From Actinopolymorpha alba DSM 45243 (GTDB lineage Bacteria > Actinomycetota > Actinomycetes > Propionibacteriales > Actinopolymorphaceae): 47,548 bases of DNA. The stretch is from NCBI RefSeq assembly GCF_000373925.1, contig NZ_KB892739.1, forward strand, positions 89,198 through 136,745. Reading direction: 5' to 3'. Every line of letters starts with the position of its first letter. The stretch's first letter is position 1. Shown here piece after piece: positions 10,486 to 19,662 of the stretch. Under the pieces are notes generated by a model, which was not told the DNA's origin, did no database searches, and was given only the letters and a program-made list of their open reading frames with translations. The position numbers and the translations under genes were made by a program.

Positions 10486-11472
10486 ATGAACCTCGAGCGC
10501 CTCGACGCCTTCAACGAATCCGCCGTCCGCGACGCCATGGCGTTGGACGAAGCCGCCCGCGCGGTCGACGAGCCGCACGACCCGCCAATGAGCCTTCCGT
10601 CGTACACCGGCTCGCTGCGCCACGGCTGGGACGGCGAACCCGGCGAGCGCTGGCTGCTCCGGGACGGCGGGCAGGTGATCGGCGCTCTCGGCGTGCACTT
10701 TCCCCAGCGGGACAACACTCACAAGGCCAGCCTCGGCGTCGTGGTCCATCCCGACCATCGCCGCCAGGGGCTTGGCCGGGCACTCTTCGAGGACGGCCTC
10801 GCCCGGGTCCGAGCCGCCGGCCGGCGGCTCGTCACCAGCGGTTCCCTCGACGCCCCCGCACCGTCCGCGTTCGCCGAGGCGATGGGCTACACGAAGGCCA
10901 GCGTGGAGGTCCAGCGCCGGCAGGACCTCGCCGGTATCGACCACGACCGGGTGGCGAAGCTGCTGGCGGAGGCTCGCGAGGCCGCTCGTGACTACACCCT
11001 GCTGCGCTTTGTCGGGGCAATCCCTGACGAGCTCGTGGACGAGGTGGCCACCCTGACGGGGGCGATCAACGACGCTCCGACCGACGACCTCGACGTCGAG
11101 GACGAGATCTTCGACCGCGCGCGGATCCGGGGCTTTGAGGCCGCCCAGGCCGCCTCGGCCCGCCAGCTCTACCGCCTCGTCGTCCGCCAGGGCACCGATG
11201 GTCCGCTGGCCGGTCACACCATCGTCGGCGCTGCCACCGACATCCCCGCCTGGGCCTGGCAGTACGACACCGCCGTCCTCCGTGAGCACCGCGGGCACCG
11301 GCTCGGGCTGCTCCTCAAGGCGGAGATGATGGCCTGGCTCGCCGAGGCGGAGCCGAGCGTGCGTTGGCTCGACACCTGGAACGCCGAGTCGAACGCCCAC
11401 ATGATCGGTATCAACGAAGCGCTCGGCTACCAGATCGCCGCCCGCCACCTTGGATGGCAGCGCCCGGTCTGA
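10486..11472 (+). CDS. Tandem-domain GNAT family N-acetyltransferase
   Basis: A 328-residue protein with two GNAT folds. The first carries SLGVVVHPDHRRQGLGRALF, the acetyl-CoA pyrophosphate loop (RRQGLG). The second has TAVLREHRGHRLGLLLKAEM (RGHRLG) followed by WLDTWNAESNAHMIGINEALGY, a typical GNAT C-terminal strand-helix. Double-GNAT proteins of this type are common in actinobacteria, and the acceptor is unknown. ATG 10486 is used; a TTG at 10477 is possible. No strong ribosome site is visible. The gene is divergent from the leuA leader and convergent with era. Confidence 0.85.
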   Translation: MNLERLDAFNESAVRDAMALDEAARAVDEPHDPPMSLPSYTGSLRHGWDGEPGERWLLRDGGQVIGALGVHFPQRDNTHKASLGVVVHPDHRRQGLGRALFEDGLARVRAAGRRLVTSGSLDAPAPSAFAEAMGYTKASVEVQRRQDLAGIDHDRVAKLLAEAREAARDYTLLRFVGAIPDELVDEVATLTGAINDAPTDDLDVEDEIFDRARIRGFEAAQAASARQLYRLVVRQGTDGPLAGHTIVGAATDIPAWAWQYDTAVLREHRGHRLGLLLKAEMMAWLAEAEPSVRWLDTWNAESNAHMIGINEALGYQIAARHLGWQRPV

Positions 11473-11491
11473 GGCCAGGACGGCCGCGAGC

Positions 11492-11548
11492 CGCGAAGGC
11501 CAGAAGTCGCGAAGGCCAGAAGTCGCGAAGGCCAGAAGTCGCGAAGGA
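11492..11548. repeat. 16-bp tandem repeat adjoining the era stop codon
   Basis: Three exact copies of CGCGAAGGCCAGAAGT (11492-11507, 11508-11523, 11524-11539) and a partial fourth ending at 11548. The era stop is at 11552-11554. Confidence 0.9.
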
Positions 11549-11605
11549 CTGTCAGAACCCCAGCCGGCGCAGCTGCTTGGGGTCGCGCTGCCAGTCCTTC
11601 GCGAC
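11538..11605 (-). terminator. Inverted repeat straddling the era stop codon
   Basis: GTCGCGAAGGACTG (11538-11551) is the exact reverse complement of CAGTCCTTCGCGAC (11592-11605). The 40-nt loop holds the last codons and stop of era. It could form a long hairpin in the era transcript; no T-run follows, so a terminator role is uncertain. Confidence 0.4.
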
Positions 11606-12496
11606 CTTGACGTGCAGGTCGAGGTAGACCGGCGTACCCAACAGCGCCTCGATCTGCTTGCGCGCCGCCGTGCCGACCTCGACCAGCCGGCGTCCCTTGG
11701 CGCCGATGACGATCGCCTTCTGGCTCGGGCGTTCGATGTAGAGGTTGGCGTAGATGTCCAGCAGCGGCCGGTCTTCGGGCCGCCCCTCGCGTAGGCCCAT
11801 CTCCTCGACCACGACCGCGATGGAGTGCGGAAGCTCGTCGCGTACGCCCTCGAGCGCGGCCTCGCGGATCAGTTCGGCGACGAGCACCTCCTCCGGCTCG
11901 TCGGTCAGCTCACCCTCGGGATAGAGGGGCGGACCTTCGGGCAGCTTCGCCACCAGCAGGTCGGTCAGCAGGTCGATCTGGGTGCCTCCGGTCGCCGACA
12001 CGGGGACGATCTCGTCCCAGGTGACGCCGGTCTCCTCGCCCAGCTTCTGGACGGCCAGGAGTTGCTCCGCCATCCGCGCGGGGTCGACCAGGTCGGCCTT
12101 CGTCACGATCGCGAACGTCGGCCGGCGGCGTACCTTCGCGATCTGGTTGACCAGGTAGCGGTCACCGGGTCCGACGCGTTCGTTGGCCGGTAGGCATACG
12201 CCCACCGCGTCGACCTCACCGAGGGTGGTGAGCACGAGATCGTTGAGGCGTTCGCCGAGGAGGGTCCGGGGTTTGTGCAGCCCCGGGGTGTCGACCAGGA
12301 CCAGCTGCGCATCGGGCCGGTGGACGATTCCCCGCACCGTGTGCCGGGTCGTTTGGGGACGGGACGAGGCGATCGCGACTTTCCGCCCAACCAGTGCGTT
12401 CGTCAACGTCGACTTGCCCGTGTTGGGACGTCCGACCAGCGAGGCGAAGCCGCTCCGGAACTCCCCCGGCGCGTTCTCGCGCGTAGGCTCACTCAC
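11552..12496 (-). CDS. era: GTPase Era
   Basis: Era is an essential GTPase that binds the 3' end of 16S rRNA and assists 30S maturation. The 314-residue protein has the G1 loop GRPNTGKS at 22-29, a G2 region TTRHTVRG at about 49-56, DTPG at 69-72, TKAD at 132-135 and a G5-like SAT. The C-terminal KH RNA-binding domain includes IVIGAKGRRLVEVG. The end ...DWQRDPKQLRRLGF is standard. It lies downstream of the cytidine-deaminase-like gene on the same strand. A tandem repeat begins three bases past the stop. Confidence 0.97.
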   Translation of the reverse strand: MSEPTRENAPGEFRSGFASLVGRPNTGKSTLTNALVGRKVAIASSRPQTTRHTVRGIVHRPDAQLVLVDTPGLHKPRTLLGERLNDLVLTTLGEVDAVGVCLPANERVGPGDRYLVNQIAKVRRRPTFAIVTKADLVDPARMAEQLLAVQKLGEETGVTWDEIVPVSATGGTQIDLLTDLLVAKLPEGPPLYPEGELTDEPEEVLVAELIREAALEGVRDELPHSIAVVVEEMGLREGRPEDRPLLDIYANLYIERPSQKAIVIGAKGRRLVEVGTAARKQIEALLGTPVYLDLHVKVAKDWQRDPKQLRRLGF

Positions 12497-12565
12497 CCGG
12501 CCGATTCTCCCCTACGCCCCACCGTCGGCGTTGATCTGGTGCGCGCGTGGTGCTGGCGGCGTTCC

Positions 12566-12916
12566 TCAGCCGGCCGTGACGACGGCCCGCACCTCGCCGT
12601 CGGCGCCGGCCACGAACACCGGAATCGCACCCCCCGCGACGTCGACCACGGCAGCCCGGTCACCGTCCGCCACCTCCTCGGCATCCGTCACGACGGCGGC
12701 CGCCTCTAGACCCTCGGCGCCGCTGGACACCGCCATCGCGACGGCCAGTTGGAGCGCGGACAGCTGGAGTGACGGCAGGGTGACCGTCGCGGCGGTGTAG
12801 GTGCGTCCGGTGGTGTCACGGACGGCCGCGCCCTCGGCGGTACCCGCGCGGGCTCGGGTGGCCCGCGCCAACGTCACGATCTTGGCGTCTTCGGGATCAA
12901 GCTCCTGGCTGGTCAC
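12566..12916 (-). CDS. Cytidine-deaminase-like protein lacking catalytic residues
   Basis: A 116-residue protein from GTG 12916. It occupies the actinobacterial position of the deaminase-like gene upstream of era and has its pattern: DAKIVTLARATRARAGTAEGAAVRDTTGRTY, then LPSLQLSALQLAVAMAVSSGAEG, then VVDVAGGAIPVFV. Active cytidine deaminases need an H-A-E motif and a P-C-x-x-C zinc pair; neither is present and the protein has no cysteine. It is therefore probably not a deaminase. Conservation beside era suggests some structural or regulatory role, which is inference. Confidence 0.75.
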   Translation of the reverse strand: MTSQELDPEDAKIVTLARATRARAGTAEGAAVRDTTGRTYTAATVTLPSLQLSALQLAVAMAVSSGAEGLEAAAVVTDAEEVADGDRAAVVDVAGGAIPVFVAGADGEVRAVVTAG

Positions 12917-13114
12917 GCGGCGATCCTATGAGCTCGCACCTTTGGCCTCGCCACGTACCGCATCAGAGGAGACCATTGACACATTTCTGATACCTGACCA
13001 TGCTTGCTGGCAATCGATTTCTGGCCTCGACCGTAAGCGGTCAGTACCCAGCCTGAAGGAGTTCTGGAGCGACCCTTGGCGGGGCCCACAGGTAAGCATC
13101 GGGAAGGGCAAAGC
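12917..13114 (+). other. Intergenic region upstream of the sugar ABC operon
   Basis: About 200 bp separate the divergent deaminase-like gene from the ABC operon. TTGACA at 12976-12981 is a clear -35-like box with only a weak CATGCT 17 bp on. AATCGATT (13012-13019) is a small palindrome that might be an operator. GGGAAGG at 13101 is the ribosome site of the next gene. No regulator gene adjoins this operon. Confidence 0.35.
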
Positions 13115-14431
13115 ATGGATTCTCAGCAGAGCCTTTCGAGAAGGGCAGTACTCCGGGCGGCGATTGGGGCAGCCGCTTCAATGCCCGCAGCTGGTGCACT
13201 GACGGCGTGCGGCGGCACCAGCACTCGCGGCGGCGGCACCGAGAAGGGTGTCTTGAAGTTCGTCTACATGGGAGATGCCGAGCAGCAGGCACAGTTCAAG
13301 CAGCTGTTCGCGGAATTCAACAAGAAGCACCCAAACATCAAGCTCGAGCCGCAGGGCATCCCTTCCAACAACTGGGCAACCTTCGCGAACACAGTCTCGA
13401 CTCGAATCGCCGGCGGCCAGGTGCCGGACATCATCCAGATCGCCACCGAAGGCCAGCGCATCTTCGCGTCCAAGAACCTGCTCGAGCCGCTGGAAAGCTA
13501 CCTCGAGAAGGACCAGGATCTCGTCGACGACTACTTCAACGACATTGACCCCAACCTGGTGAAATGGAACACCGAGTACGCCTCACACGACGGAAAGACG
13601 TACTACATCCCAGGTGGCTTCAACACGGTTTGTCTCTACGTCAGCAAGGAGATATTCGATCGGGCGGGCGTGGAGATCCCCGCAGATGGCGCCTGGACCT
13701 GGGACCAGTTCCGCGCCGCGGGCGAGCAGATCAAGGCGAAGACCGGCGCGTTCCTGATACCTGCCGGCTCGGGGTATTTCACCGACGTCATGCCATGGTT
13801 GACGACGAACGGTGCCTCAACACTCAACGAGGGTTGGACGCAGGCAGCCTTCGCCAGCCCCGAGGCGATCGAGGCGGCAACCTTTGTCAAGGGCCTGATC
13901 GATGACGGTCTGGCACCCAAGCCGGGCGGTCAGTTCGACGCGCCAACTCAGATGAGCAAAGGCAAGCTCGCCACCCTGGCTGGTGGGCGCTGGCCGGTCA
14001 TAGACCTCCGGCGACTGAAGTTGGTCGATAAGACGGTCGTCGTTCCGTGGCCGACCAACAAGGGCAACGGCTCGCCGATCGGATGGGACGCGTGGCCCAT
14101 CACGAAGGTGTCGAAGAACAAGGCTGCGGCCTGGACATTCATCACGTTCCTCATGTCCAAGGATGCCGCGACCTACTTCGCCAGGATCGGTGGCACCATC
14201 GTGCCGGCTCGCAGGTCAGTGGCCGACAGTCCGGACTTCCTCGACAACGCGCCGGAGCACAGTGAGCGGTTGTCGGATGCGGCAAGCTACGCCACACCCA
14301 TTCCCGCCCCGGACCGCGGTTCCGAAACGCAAAAGGTGATCGAGGAGGCGTGGCTCAAGGTGCTGTCGGGCAACGGAGACCCGACTCAGACGCTCCAGGA
14401 GGCGAACGCCAAGCTGGGCACACTGCTGTGA
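13115..14431 (+). CDS. Sugar ABC transporter substrate-binding lipoprotein (family 1)
   Basis: A 438-residue extracellular binding protein of the maltose/multiple-sugar family. The N-terminus has a twin arginine (SRRAVLRAAIG, residues 8-18), a hydrophobic run and lipobox LTAC with Cys32, so it is an exported, lipid-anchored protein, possibly via Tat. The body includes FKQLFAEFNKKHPNIKLE and VPDIIQIA, standard for this family. ATG 13115 follows GGGAAGG; an upstream in-frame start gives a non-signal extension. It is first in an operon with two permeases and a membrane protein in overlapping frames. No ATPase is present, so a shared MsiK-like ATPase elsewhere probably energises it, as is usual in actinobacteria. 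Confidence 0.92.
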   Translation: MDSQQSLSRRAVLRAAIGAAASMPAAGALTACGGTSTRGGGTEKGVLKFVYMGDAEQQAQFKQLFAEFNKKHPNIKLEPQGIPSNNWATFANTVSTRIAGGQVPDIIQIATEGQRIFASKNLLEPLESYLEKDQDLVDDYFNDIDPNLVKWNTEYASHDGKTYYIPGGFNTVCLYVSKEIFDRAGVEIPADGAWTWDQFRAAGEQIKAKTGAFLIPAGSGYFTDVMPWLTTNGASTLNEGWTQAAFASPEAIEAATFVKGLIDDGLAPKPGGQFDAPTQMSKGKLATLAGGRWPVIDLRRLKLVDKTVVVPWPTNKGNGSPIGWDAWPITKVSKNKAAAWTFITFLMSKDAATYFARIGGTIVPARRSVADSPDFLDNAPEHSERLSDAASYATPIPAPDRGSETQKVIEEAWLKVLSGNGDPTQTLQEANAKLGTLL

Positions 14432-15372
14432 CCGCGGCTTCGGCACCTCAGGTGCTCGCGGCAGGCGAGCAGCAACCAGCCAAGCCCACATCGGTGCACC
14501 ATAAGCGCCAGGCGCTGTATGGGTACGCGTTCATCAGCCCAGCCGTAGTGTTGTTCGTCGCCTTCATCGCCGGGCCGATGGTGTTCGCCATCGGACTCAG
14601 CTTCGTCGCATGGGATCTGCTTACCCCTTCACAGTTCGTCGGTCTCGACAACTTCGCCCGCCTCGTCAACGATCCGTTGTTCGGCAAGGCCTTCGGGACG
14701 ACGTTCGTCTTCGCATTCGCCTCTGTCGTCACCCACATTGTGGGTGGACTGCTGCTCGCGCTGGCAGCGAATCGGGTGATGACTCGTGCACTGTCGTACT
14801 TCCTGCGAACAGCGGTGTTCTTCCCGTTCCTGATTTCCTGGGCCGCGGTCGCCCTGCTCTGGAAGTACATCCTTGACCCGACGTTCGGTCTGGTGGCGTA
14901 CTACCTGAGCAAGATCGGGATAACGGCTCCGTCGTGGTTCTCGGACCCGTCGTGGTCGCTGCCGGCCATCGTCGGGATCGACTTCTGGCACACGATCGGC
15001 TTCACTTTCGTCATCCTGCTGGCCGGCCTACAGACCGTTCCGTCCACACTGGTAGAGGCGGCCAGGACTGACGGCGCCAACACCTGGCAAGTGTTCTGGC
15101 ACGTGACGTTGCCGATGATGTCACCTACGGTGTTCTTTGCCACTGTGATCACGTTCATCGGGGCGTTTCAGATCTTCGAACCGATGCAGATCATCACTGG
15201 TGGCGGGCCGGACAACTCCACCATGAGCATCGTCATGTATCTCTACCAGAACGGTTTCCAGTCATTCCAGGTCGGCTACGCGTCGGCGATCGCGATCGTC
15301 GTCTTCGCCGTCATCATGGGTGTGACGATCTTGCAGTTCTGTTTCTCCCGGCGATGGGTACATGAGCAATGA
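14428..15372 (+). CDS. Sugar ABC transporter permease (MalF type)
   Basis: A 314-residue inner-membrane permease starting at GTG 14428 within the binding-protein stop (GTGA). It has about six transmembrane helices. The EAA loop EAARTDGANTWQVFWHVTLP precedes the penultimate helices and is the contact for the ATPase. ITGGGPDNSTMSIVMYLYQ is the usual MalF/UgpA-type periplasmic motif. It pairs with the next permease to form the channel. Confidence 0.93.
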   Translation: MTAASAPQVLAAGEQQPAKPTSVHHKRQALYGYAFISPAVVLFVAFIAGPMVFAIGLSFVAWDLLTPSQFVGLDNFARLVNDPLFGKAFGTTFVFAFASVVTHIVGGLLLALAANRVMTRALSYFLRTAVFFPFLISWAAVALLWKYILDPTFGLVAYYLSKIGITAPSWFSDPSWSLPAIVGIDFWHTIGFTFVILLAGLQTVPSTLVEAARTDGANTWQVFWHVTLPMMSPTVFFATVITFIGAFQIFEPMQIITGGGPDNSTMSIVMYLYQNGFQSFQVGYASAIAIVVFAVIMGVTILQFCFSRRWVHEQ

Positions 15373-16205
15373 AAATGAAGAGGCGTCTCAGCACCGGATC
15401 GCTGCTGCTCGACCTTGTTCTCCTGATAGTCGCGATCATTATGGTCGCGCCACTGGTCTGGCTGATCTCATCCAGCCTGAGCGATCCGGCGGACGCCTTC
15501 TCGCTGCCCCCGACCTGGATCCCGAATCCCCTCTCATTGCAGAACTTCAAGGACGTCCCCGGCCTGATCCCCTTCGGCCAGATGGCGCTGAACTCCCTGG
15601 TCGTCGCCACAGTCAGCACGGTGGGTTCGCTGTTCGTGAGCGTGTTGGCCGCCTACGCGTTCTCGCGACTGTCGTTCCGCGGTAACCGGGTGATCTTCGT
15701 GGGCATGCTCAGCGCACTCATGGTGCCGGTGCAGCTGACGATCATTCCAGTGTTCGTGTTGTTCCGGAACCTTGACGTGGTCGATACCCTAACCGCGCTC
15801 TGGCTGCCAGCGTTGATCAACGTCTTCGCGATCTTCTTCCTACGTCAGTACTTCAACTCGATCCCGCGGGAGCTTGACGACGCAGCAACGATCGACGGTG
15901 CCGGCCATCTGTGGATCTTGTTCCGCATACTGGTGCCACTATCCGGTCCGGCGCTCTCGGCCCTGGCGATCCTGACCTTCGAGGCTTCATGGAACAACTA
16001 CTTCGGGCCATTGATCTTCATCTCGAGCCCGGAGAACATGACGCTGCCGCTGGGTCTGGTAACCCTGCAAGGCGGTCAGGGCGGCAGCCCGGCAGTGGTT
16101 GTGTTCGCCGCGATCACGCTCGTCGTACTACCTGTGTTGATCTTGTTTCTGCTCTTCCAGCGTGCGTTCGTGGAAAGCATCGCTACAGCCGGGATTCGTG
16201 GATGA
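15369..16205 (+). CDS. Sugar ABC transporter permease (MalG type)
   Basis: A 278-residue permease starting at ATG 15369 in a 4-base overlap with the first permease. Helix 1 is followed by SSLSDPADAFSLPPTWIP, the typical MalG N-terminal loop. The EAA loop is ELDDAATIDGAGHLWILFRI, with the conserved Gly. Six helices are expected. It forms the heterodimeric membrane channel with the upstream permease. Confidence 0.93.
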   Translation: MKMKRRLSTGSLLLDLVLLIVAIIMVAPLVWLISSSLSDPADAFSLPPTWIPNPLSLQNFKDVPGLIPFGQMALNSLVVATVSTVGSLFVSVLAAYAFSRLSFRGNRVIFVGMLSALMVPVQLTIIPVFVLFRNLDVVDTLTALWLPALINVFAIFFLRQYFNSIPRELDDAATIDGAGHLWILFRILVPLSGPALSALAILTFEASWNNYFGPLIFISSPENMTLPLGLVTLQGGQGGSPAVVVFAAITLVVLPVLILFLLFQRAFVESIATAGIRG

Positions 16206-16876
16206 GCACGGAAGGCATCGATCTACGGCACTACTTCCGTTCGGCGTGGGGTGGCCTGCCTGCCCTGCTTGCCGGCAGTGTGCTGTCGTGTGTCGCGACC
16301 GCGTTGGTGATGGTGCTGAGCCCAGGGATCAACCCGGTGAGTGTGTTGTTGGCGGCCGTGTTGGTGGGCCCGACGTTCGCCGCTCTCGCCGACATCGCCA
16401 ACCAGCTGTGGGATGGGGCCGACGTCGGGATACACGACGCGGTTGTGGCGCTCAGAGGGCAGTGGCGCCGAGGAGTCGCCGCTGGACTGGTGCTGGCGGT
16501 TCCGCTCGCGTTGTTCCTCGTCGCGCTCGAGATGTTTCGCCAGACGGGCTCGCCTTGGGCGCTGGTGCCGATGAGCCTGAGCGGTGCGGTAACAGTGGTC
16601 GCTGCGCTGACGGCGGTGGTGGCATTGCCCCGGAGCCTCGGCACGAGTGCCAGTGGCTGGCCGCTGTGGATTGCATCCGCCCACGTCGTGGCCCGGAATC
16701 CGGCGCCGGCTCTCGCAGTGCACGTGCTGGCCGGCTTGGGTGTGTGGGCTTGCGTGATGTTAACTGCGTCCATCTATCTGGTCGTTCCTGGAGCCGTCGC
16801 CCTTGCGATGGTGGCCGCCGCGCGGACGTCGATGTTCCTGACGGCTTCCGCGCGACGCCAGGACACTGATCCCTAG
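16202..16876 (+). CDS. Multi-pass membrane protein, YesL/DUF624-like, last gene of the sugar ABC operon
   Basis: A 224-residue protein with about six hydrophobic segments, at 4-base overlap after the MalG-type permease. The N-terminal short amphipathic stretch, a helix pair, a cytoplasmic-looking segment with W and RGQWRRG, and three later helices resemble YesL (DUF624) proteins, which often accompany carbohydrate ABC transporters. Overall similarity is by pattern only. Its role is unknown; it may help assembly or regulation of the transporter. Its TAG stop overlaps the stop of the convergent PEP-hydrolase-family gene by two bases, leaving no space for a terminator. Confidence 0.65.
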   Translation: MSTEGIDLRHYFRSAWGGLPALLAGSVLSCVATALVMVLSPGINPVSVLLAAVLVGPTFAALADIANQLWDGADVGIHDAVVALRGQWRRGVAAGLVLAVPLALFLVALEMFRQTGSPWALVPMSLSGAVTVVAALTAVVALPRSLGTSASGWPLWIASAHVVARNPAPALAVHVLAGLGVWACVMLTASIYLVVPGAVALAMVAAARTSMFLTASARRQDTDP

Positions 16877-17703
16877 TGCGTGATCTGGCTGAACTCCCGG
16901 GTCCGCGCGGTCAGCGCCTCCTCCACCGGCAGGCGTTCCATCGAGGACGCGCCGTAGAAGCCGTGGACGTCGCGGGCGTGGGTGAGGATGTACGCCGCGT
17001 CGGCGGGCTCGGCGATCGGGCCACCGTGGCAGAGCACGATCACGTCTTCGCGCACGGCACGAGCGGCCGCCGCCCACTCGTCGATCAACGTGACGCAGTC
17101 GTCGAGGGTGCGGGCGGTCTCCGCGCCGATGCTTCCGCCGGTCGTCAAACCCAGATGGCAGACCACCAGGTCGGCACCGGCCTCGGTCATCGCGGCGGCG
17201 TCGTCGGCGGAGAACACGTAGGGCGAGGTGAAGAGCCCCACCTCGCGGGCCTTGCGGATCATGTCGACCTCGAGGGCGAAACTCATGCCGGTCTCTTCGA
17301 GATTCGCGCGGAAGACACCGTCGATCAGCCCTACGGTGGGGAAGTTCTGAACGCCGGAGAAGCCGATCCTGACCAACTCGGGCAGGAACACGTCCGGGGA
17401 GTAGAACGGGTCGGTGCCGTTGACCCCGGCGAACACCGGCGTGTGCTGGACGACCGTCAGCACCTCCTTCGCCATGTCCACGACAATCTCGTTGGCATTG
17501 CCGTACGCCAACAACCCGGCGAGCGAGCCCCGCCCCGCCATGCGGTAACGGCCCGAGTTGTAGATCACGAGCAGATCGACACCACCGGCCTCCTGGCACT
17601 TCGCGGAAAGCCCGGTGCCGGCACCTCCCCCGATGATGGGTTCGCGGCGGGACACCTTCGCCCGTAGGCGTTCCAGCAACTCAGTCCGCGTGAAGCGTGG
17701 CAT
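16873..17703 (-). CDS. Phosphoenolpyruvate hydrolase family (TIM-barrel) protein
   Basis: A 276-residue protein of the PEP-mutase-like TIM-barrel group annotated as phosphoenolpyruvate hydrolase family. Marker segments are [67 protein letters not shown] and LCHGGPI. It almost always follows a Tm-1-like protein, as here, where the two genes overlap by 23 bp. The physiological substrate is not established, and the family name rests on sequence resemblance. Its gene ends against the ABC operon with overlapping stops. Confidence 0.85.
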   Translation of the reverse strand: MPRFTRTELLERLRAKVSRREPIIGGGAGTGLSAKCQEAGGVDLLVIYNSGRYRMAGRGSLAGLLAYGNANEIVVDMAKEVLTVVQHTPVFAGVNGTDPFYSPDVFLPELVRIGFSGVQNFPTVGLIDGVFRANLEETGMSFALEVDMIRKAREVGLFTSPYVFSADDAAAMTEAGADLVVCHLGLTTGGSIGAETARTLDDCVTLIDEWAAAARAVREDVIVLCHGGPIAEPADAAYILTHARDVHGFYGASSMERLPVEEALTARTREFSQITH

Positions 17704-18934
17704 CGCGTTCCCTCTCGTTGATCAGATCGTGCAGCCGTCGGGCGGCGGCCCTGGCGAACTCCGGGTCATTGATATCGGTGTCCAGCTCGACGAGTTCGAC
17801 CTGGCCTGCTTTGCCGCCGTCGCCCAGCCCGGCACGGATCGCCTCGAACAACGCGGCGTCCGCGGCAGGGTCGTAGAAGGGCCCGCCTTCGGTCGCGATC
17901 GCCGAGACTCCACGTAGGGGAAGGAACACCGCGGTCGGCGCCGTGCCGAGCGACACCCGCTGTGCGAGCCGGGCGCCCAGCTCTCGACACTCTTCCGGTG
18001 TGGTCCGCATCAACGTGACGGTGGGGTTGTGGACGTACAGGTTCCGATCGCGAAACCGCTCCGGCACGGTGTCCTTCGGGCCGAAGTTGACCATGTCCAA
18101 GGCGCCGACCGACACGACGCGGGGTACGCCGGGGAGGCCGGCCGACACCAAACGGTCAGGCCCAGCGGAGAAGACCCCACCCACGAGTTCGTCCGCCAGC
18201 TCCGTCGTCGTCATGTCGAAGATCCCCGCAAGGAGACCTTGCGCCGCCAGCGACTCGAGGGTGCGCCCGCCGACACCGGTCATGTGGAAGACGAGGGGTT
18301 CGTACCCCAACTCCTCCAGGGTCGCCCGACCGGCCGTCACGCACGGCGTGGTCACCCCGAACATGCTCGCCGCGACGAGCGGGCGTTCCGCCATCTGGGG
18401 AAGGGCCGGTGCGGTCACCATGCCCGCCACCGCGGCCGCCGCGTTGGCAAGGATCGGCGCGGAGATGCGATTGACACCGGCGATGTCCACCACGCTCGGC
18501 ACCAGCACCAGGTCGGTCTCCCCCACGTAGGGGTAGGTGTCCCCCGACGCCGCCGTCGACACGATGACCTTCGGAATGCCCAATGGCAGCTGGCGGAACG
18601 CGGCCGCCGCGATCGACGTACCACCCGTCCCGCCGAAGGCGAGGGCGGCGTCCAGCCGGCCCCGTGCCCGCAACTCGCCAACCACCGCGATTGCTCCTTC
18701 GGCCATCGCGGCGACGGCTCGCCCCCGATCCGCTGCGTCCACCAACGATTGGTGGTCCACCCCAGCGGCCGTGGCCACCTCGGCCCGGCTCACGTCGGGA
18801 GGGAACGCCGGCTCGCCGAGGACGCCGACATCGACCACGACGACCTCAACATCGGCCGTACGCAGGCGGTCCCGGACGAAGGCGTACTCCTGACCCTTTG
18901 TGTCGAGGGTTCCCAACAGGACGACGGTCGGCAT
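17681..18934 (-). CDS. Tm-1-like ATP-binding domain protein (UPF0261)
   Basis: A 417-residue protein starting [20 protein letters not shown], the hallmark of UPF0261/Tm-1-like proteins (tomato Tm-1 N-terminal domain). Other family segments are [21 protein letters not shown] and [15 protein letters not shown]. The domain binds ATP in Tm-1; the bacterial function is unknown. It heads the pair with the PEP-hydrolase-family gene, with overlapping frames implying coupled translation. ATG 18934 has a GGGGGA ribosome site. The promoter and boxes lie in the divergent region shared with the SRPBCC gene. Confidence 0.88.
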   Translation of the reverse strand: MPTVVLLGTLDTKGQEYAFVRDRLRTADVEVVVVDVGVLGEPAFPPDVSRAEVATAAGVDHQSLVDAADRGRAVAAMAEGAIAVVGELRARGRLDAALAFGGTGGTSIAAAAFRQLPLGIPKVIVSTAASGDTYPYVGETDLVLVPSVVDIAGVNRISAPILANAAAAVAGMVTAPALPQMAERPLVAASMFGVTTPCVTAGRATLEELGYEPLVFHMTGVGGRTLESLAAQGLLAGIFDMTTTELADELVGGVFSAGPDRLVSAGLPGVPRVVSVGALDMVNFGPKDTVPERFRDRNLYVHNPTVTLMRTTPEECRELGARLAQRVSLGTAPTAVFLPLRGVSAIATEGGPFYDPAADAALFEAIRAGLGDGGKAGQVELVELDTDINDPEFARAAARRLHDLINERERDATLHAD

Positions 18935-18987
18935 GGCGGTCCCCCTTCTCCGCGGTCACCTCACCTGAGAATCCCGGCTGCGTTTGC

Positions 18988-19113
18988 CAGGAAACTCCAG
19001 CATTCTCACAGCGAACCCCGCGATCTCGGTGCATACGCGACCGCATTCAGCCAGCACACCTCGATAACTCTGGTGCTGGAGTGGGAACTGTGGTCATTAT
19101 CAGGAAACTCCAG
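18988..19113. promoter_or_regulatory. Paired 13-bp boxes in the Tm-1/SRPBCC divergent region
   Basis: CAGGAAACTCCAG occurs exactly at 18988-19000 and 19101-19113, and a degenerate reverse version (CTGGAGTGGGAACTG) lies at 19075-19089. TGAGAAT (18966-18972) and ATTCTCA (19002-19008) form a further inverted repeat flanking the first box. This looks like an operator set for a regulator of both directions; no regulator gene is adjacent. Confidence 0.45.
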
Positions 19114-19142
19114 GTGGACCGCGCGAAGAGGAGCTCACTCCG

Positions 19143-19589
19143 ATGGCCAGAGCGTATGCGAGTGCCGTGATACCGGTCGAGGTCGAGAAGGTTTGGACGT
19201 TCGCCCGGGATTTCGACAACCTTCCCGCCTGGCACCCGGCGATCGTTTCCAGCCACATCGAGGATGGCAGTGTCGCCGACGCCGTGGGATGCGTACGCTC
19301 GTTGACCATGACCGATGGGGGCGTCGTACGCGAACGCCTCCTGCGCCTTGATGACCCGGCCCGGTGCTACACCTATTGCTTTGTTGAGAGCCCGTTCGCT
19401 GTGCGGCGGTACGAATCCACCATTCGCTTCACCCCAATCACCGAAACCGGGCATACCTTCGCCGAATGGTGGGCAGACTTTGACGCCGACGCCGCGGTGG
19501 AGCCAGAACTCCTGACCACATTCGGACAGGATGTCTTCGCCACCGGCCTCAAGGCGCTTCGTTCCACACTGGACACCTTGGCCGCGTGA
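19143..19589 (+). CDS. SRPBCC family protein (START/Bet v1-like ligand-binding)
   Basis: A 148-residue single-domain protein. VIPVEVEKVWTFARDFDNLPAWHP at the start and SHIEDG, GCVRSLTM, and VRERLLRLDDPARCYTY fit the SRPBCC polyketide-cyclase/dehydratase-like pattern. ATG 19143 follows GAGGAG. It lies 73 bp upstream of an SDR gene on the same strand, so the two may act on one small hydrophobic ligand. Function is otherwise unknown. Confidence 0.8.
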   Translation: MARAYASAVIPVEVEKVWTFARDFDNLPAWHPAIVSSHIEDGSVADAVGCVRSLTMTDGGVVRERLLRLDDPARCYTYCFVESPFAVRRYESTIRFTPITETGHTFAEWWADFDADAAVEPELLTTFGQDVFATGLKALRSTLDTLAA

Positions 19590-19662
19590 CGGTGTCCGAT
19601 AACGGTCCTGACCGCGTTCATAACAGTTTTGACCGAACCGAACGGATTCCTTGGAGTTCACG

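Noticed and set aside
11492-11548. CRISPR-like array
   Set aside because: Units are head-to-tail without unique spacers, as are the arrays at 23595, 27045 and 44208, and no cas genes are present.
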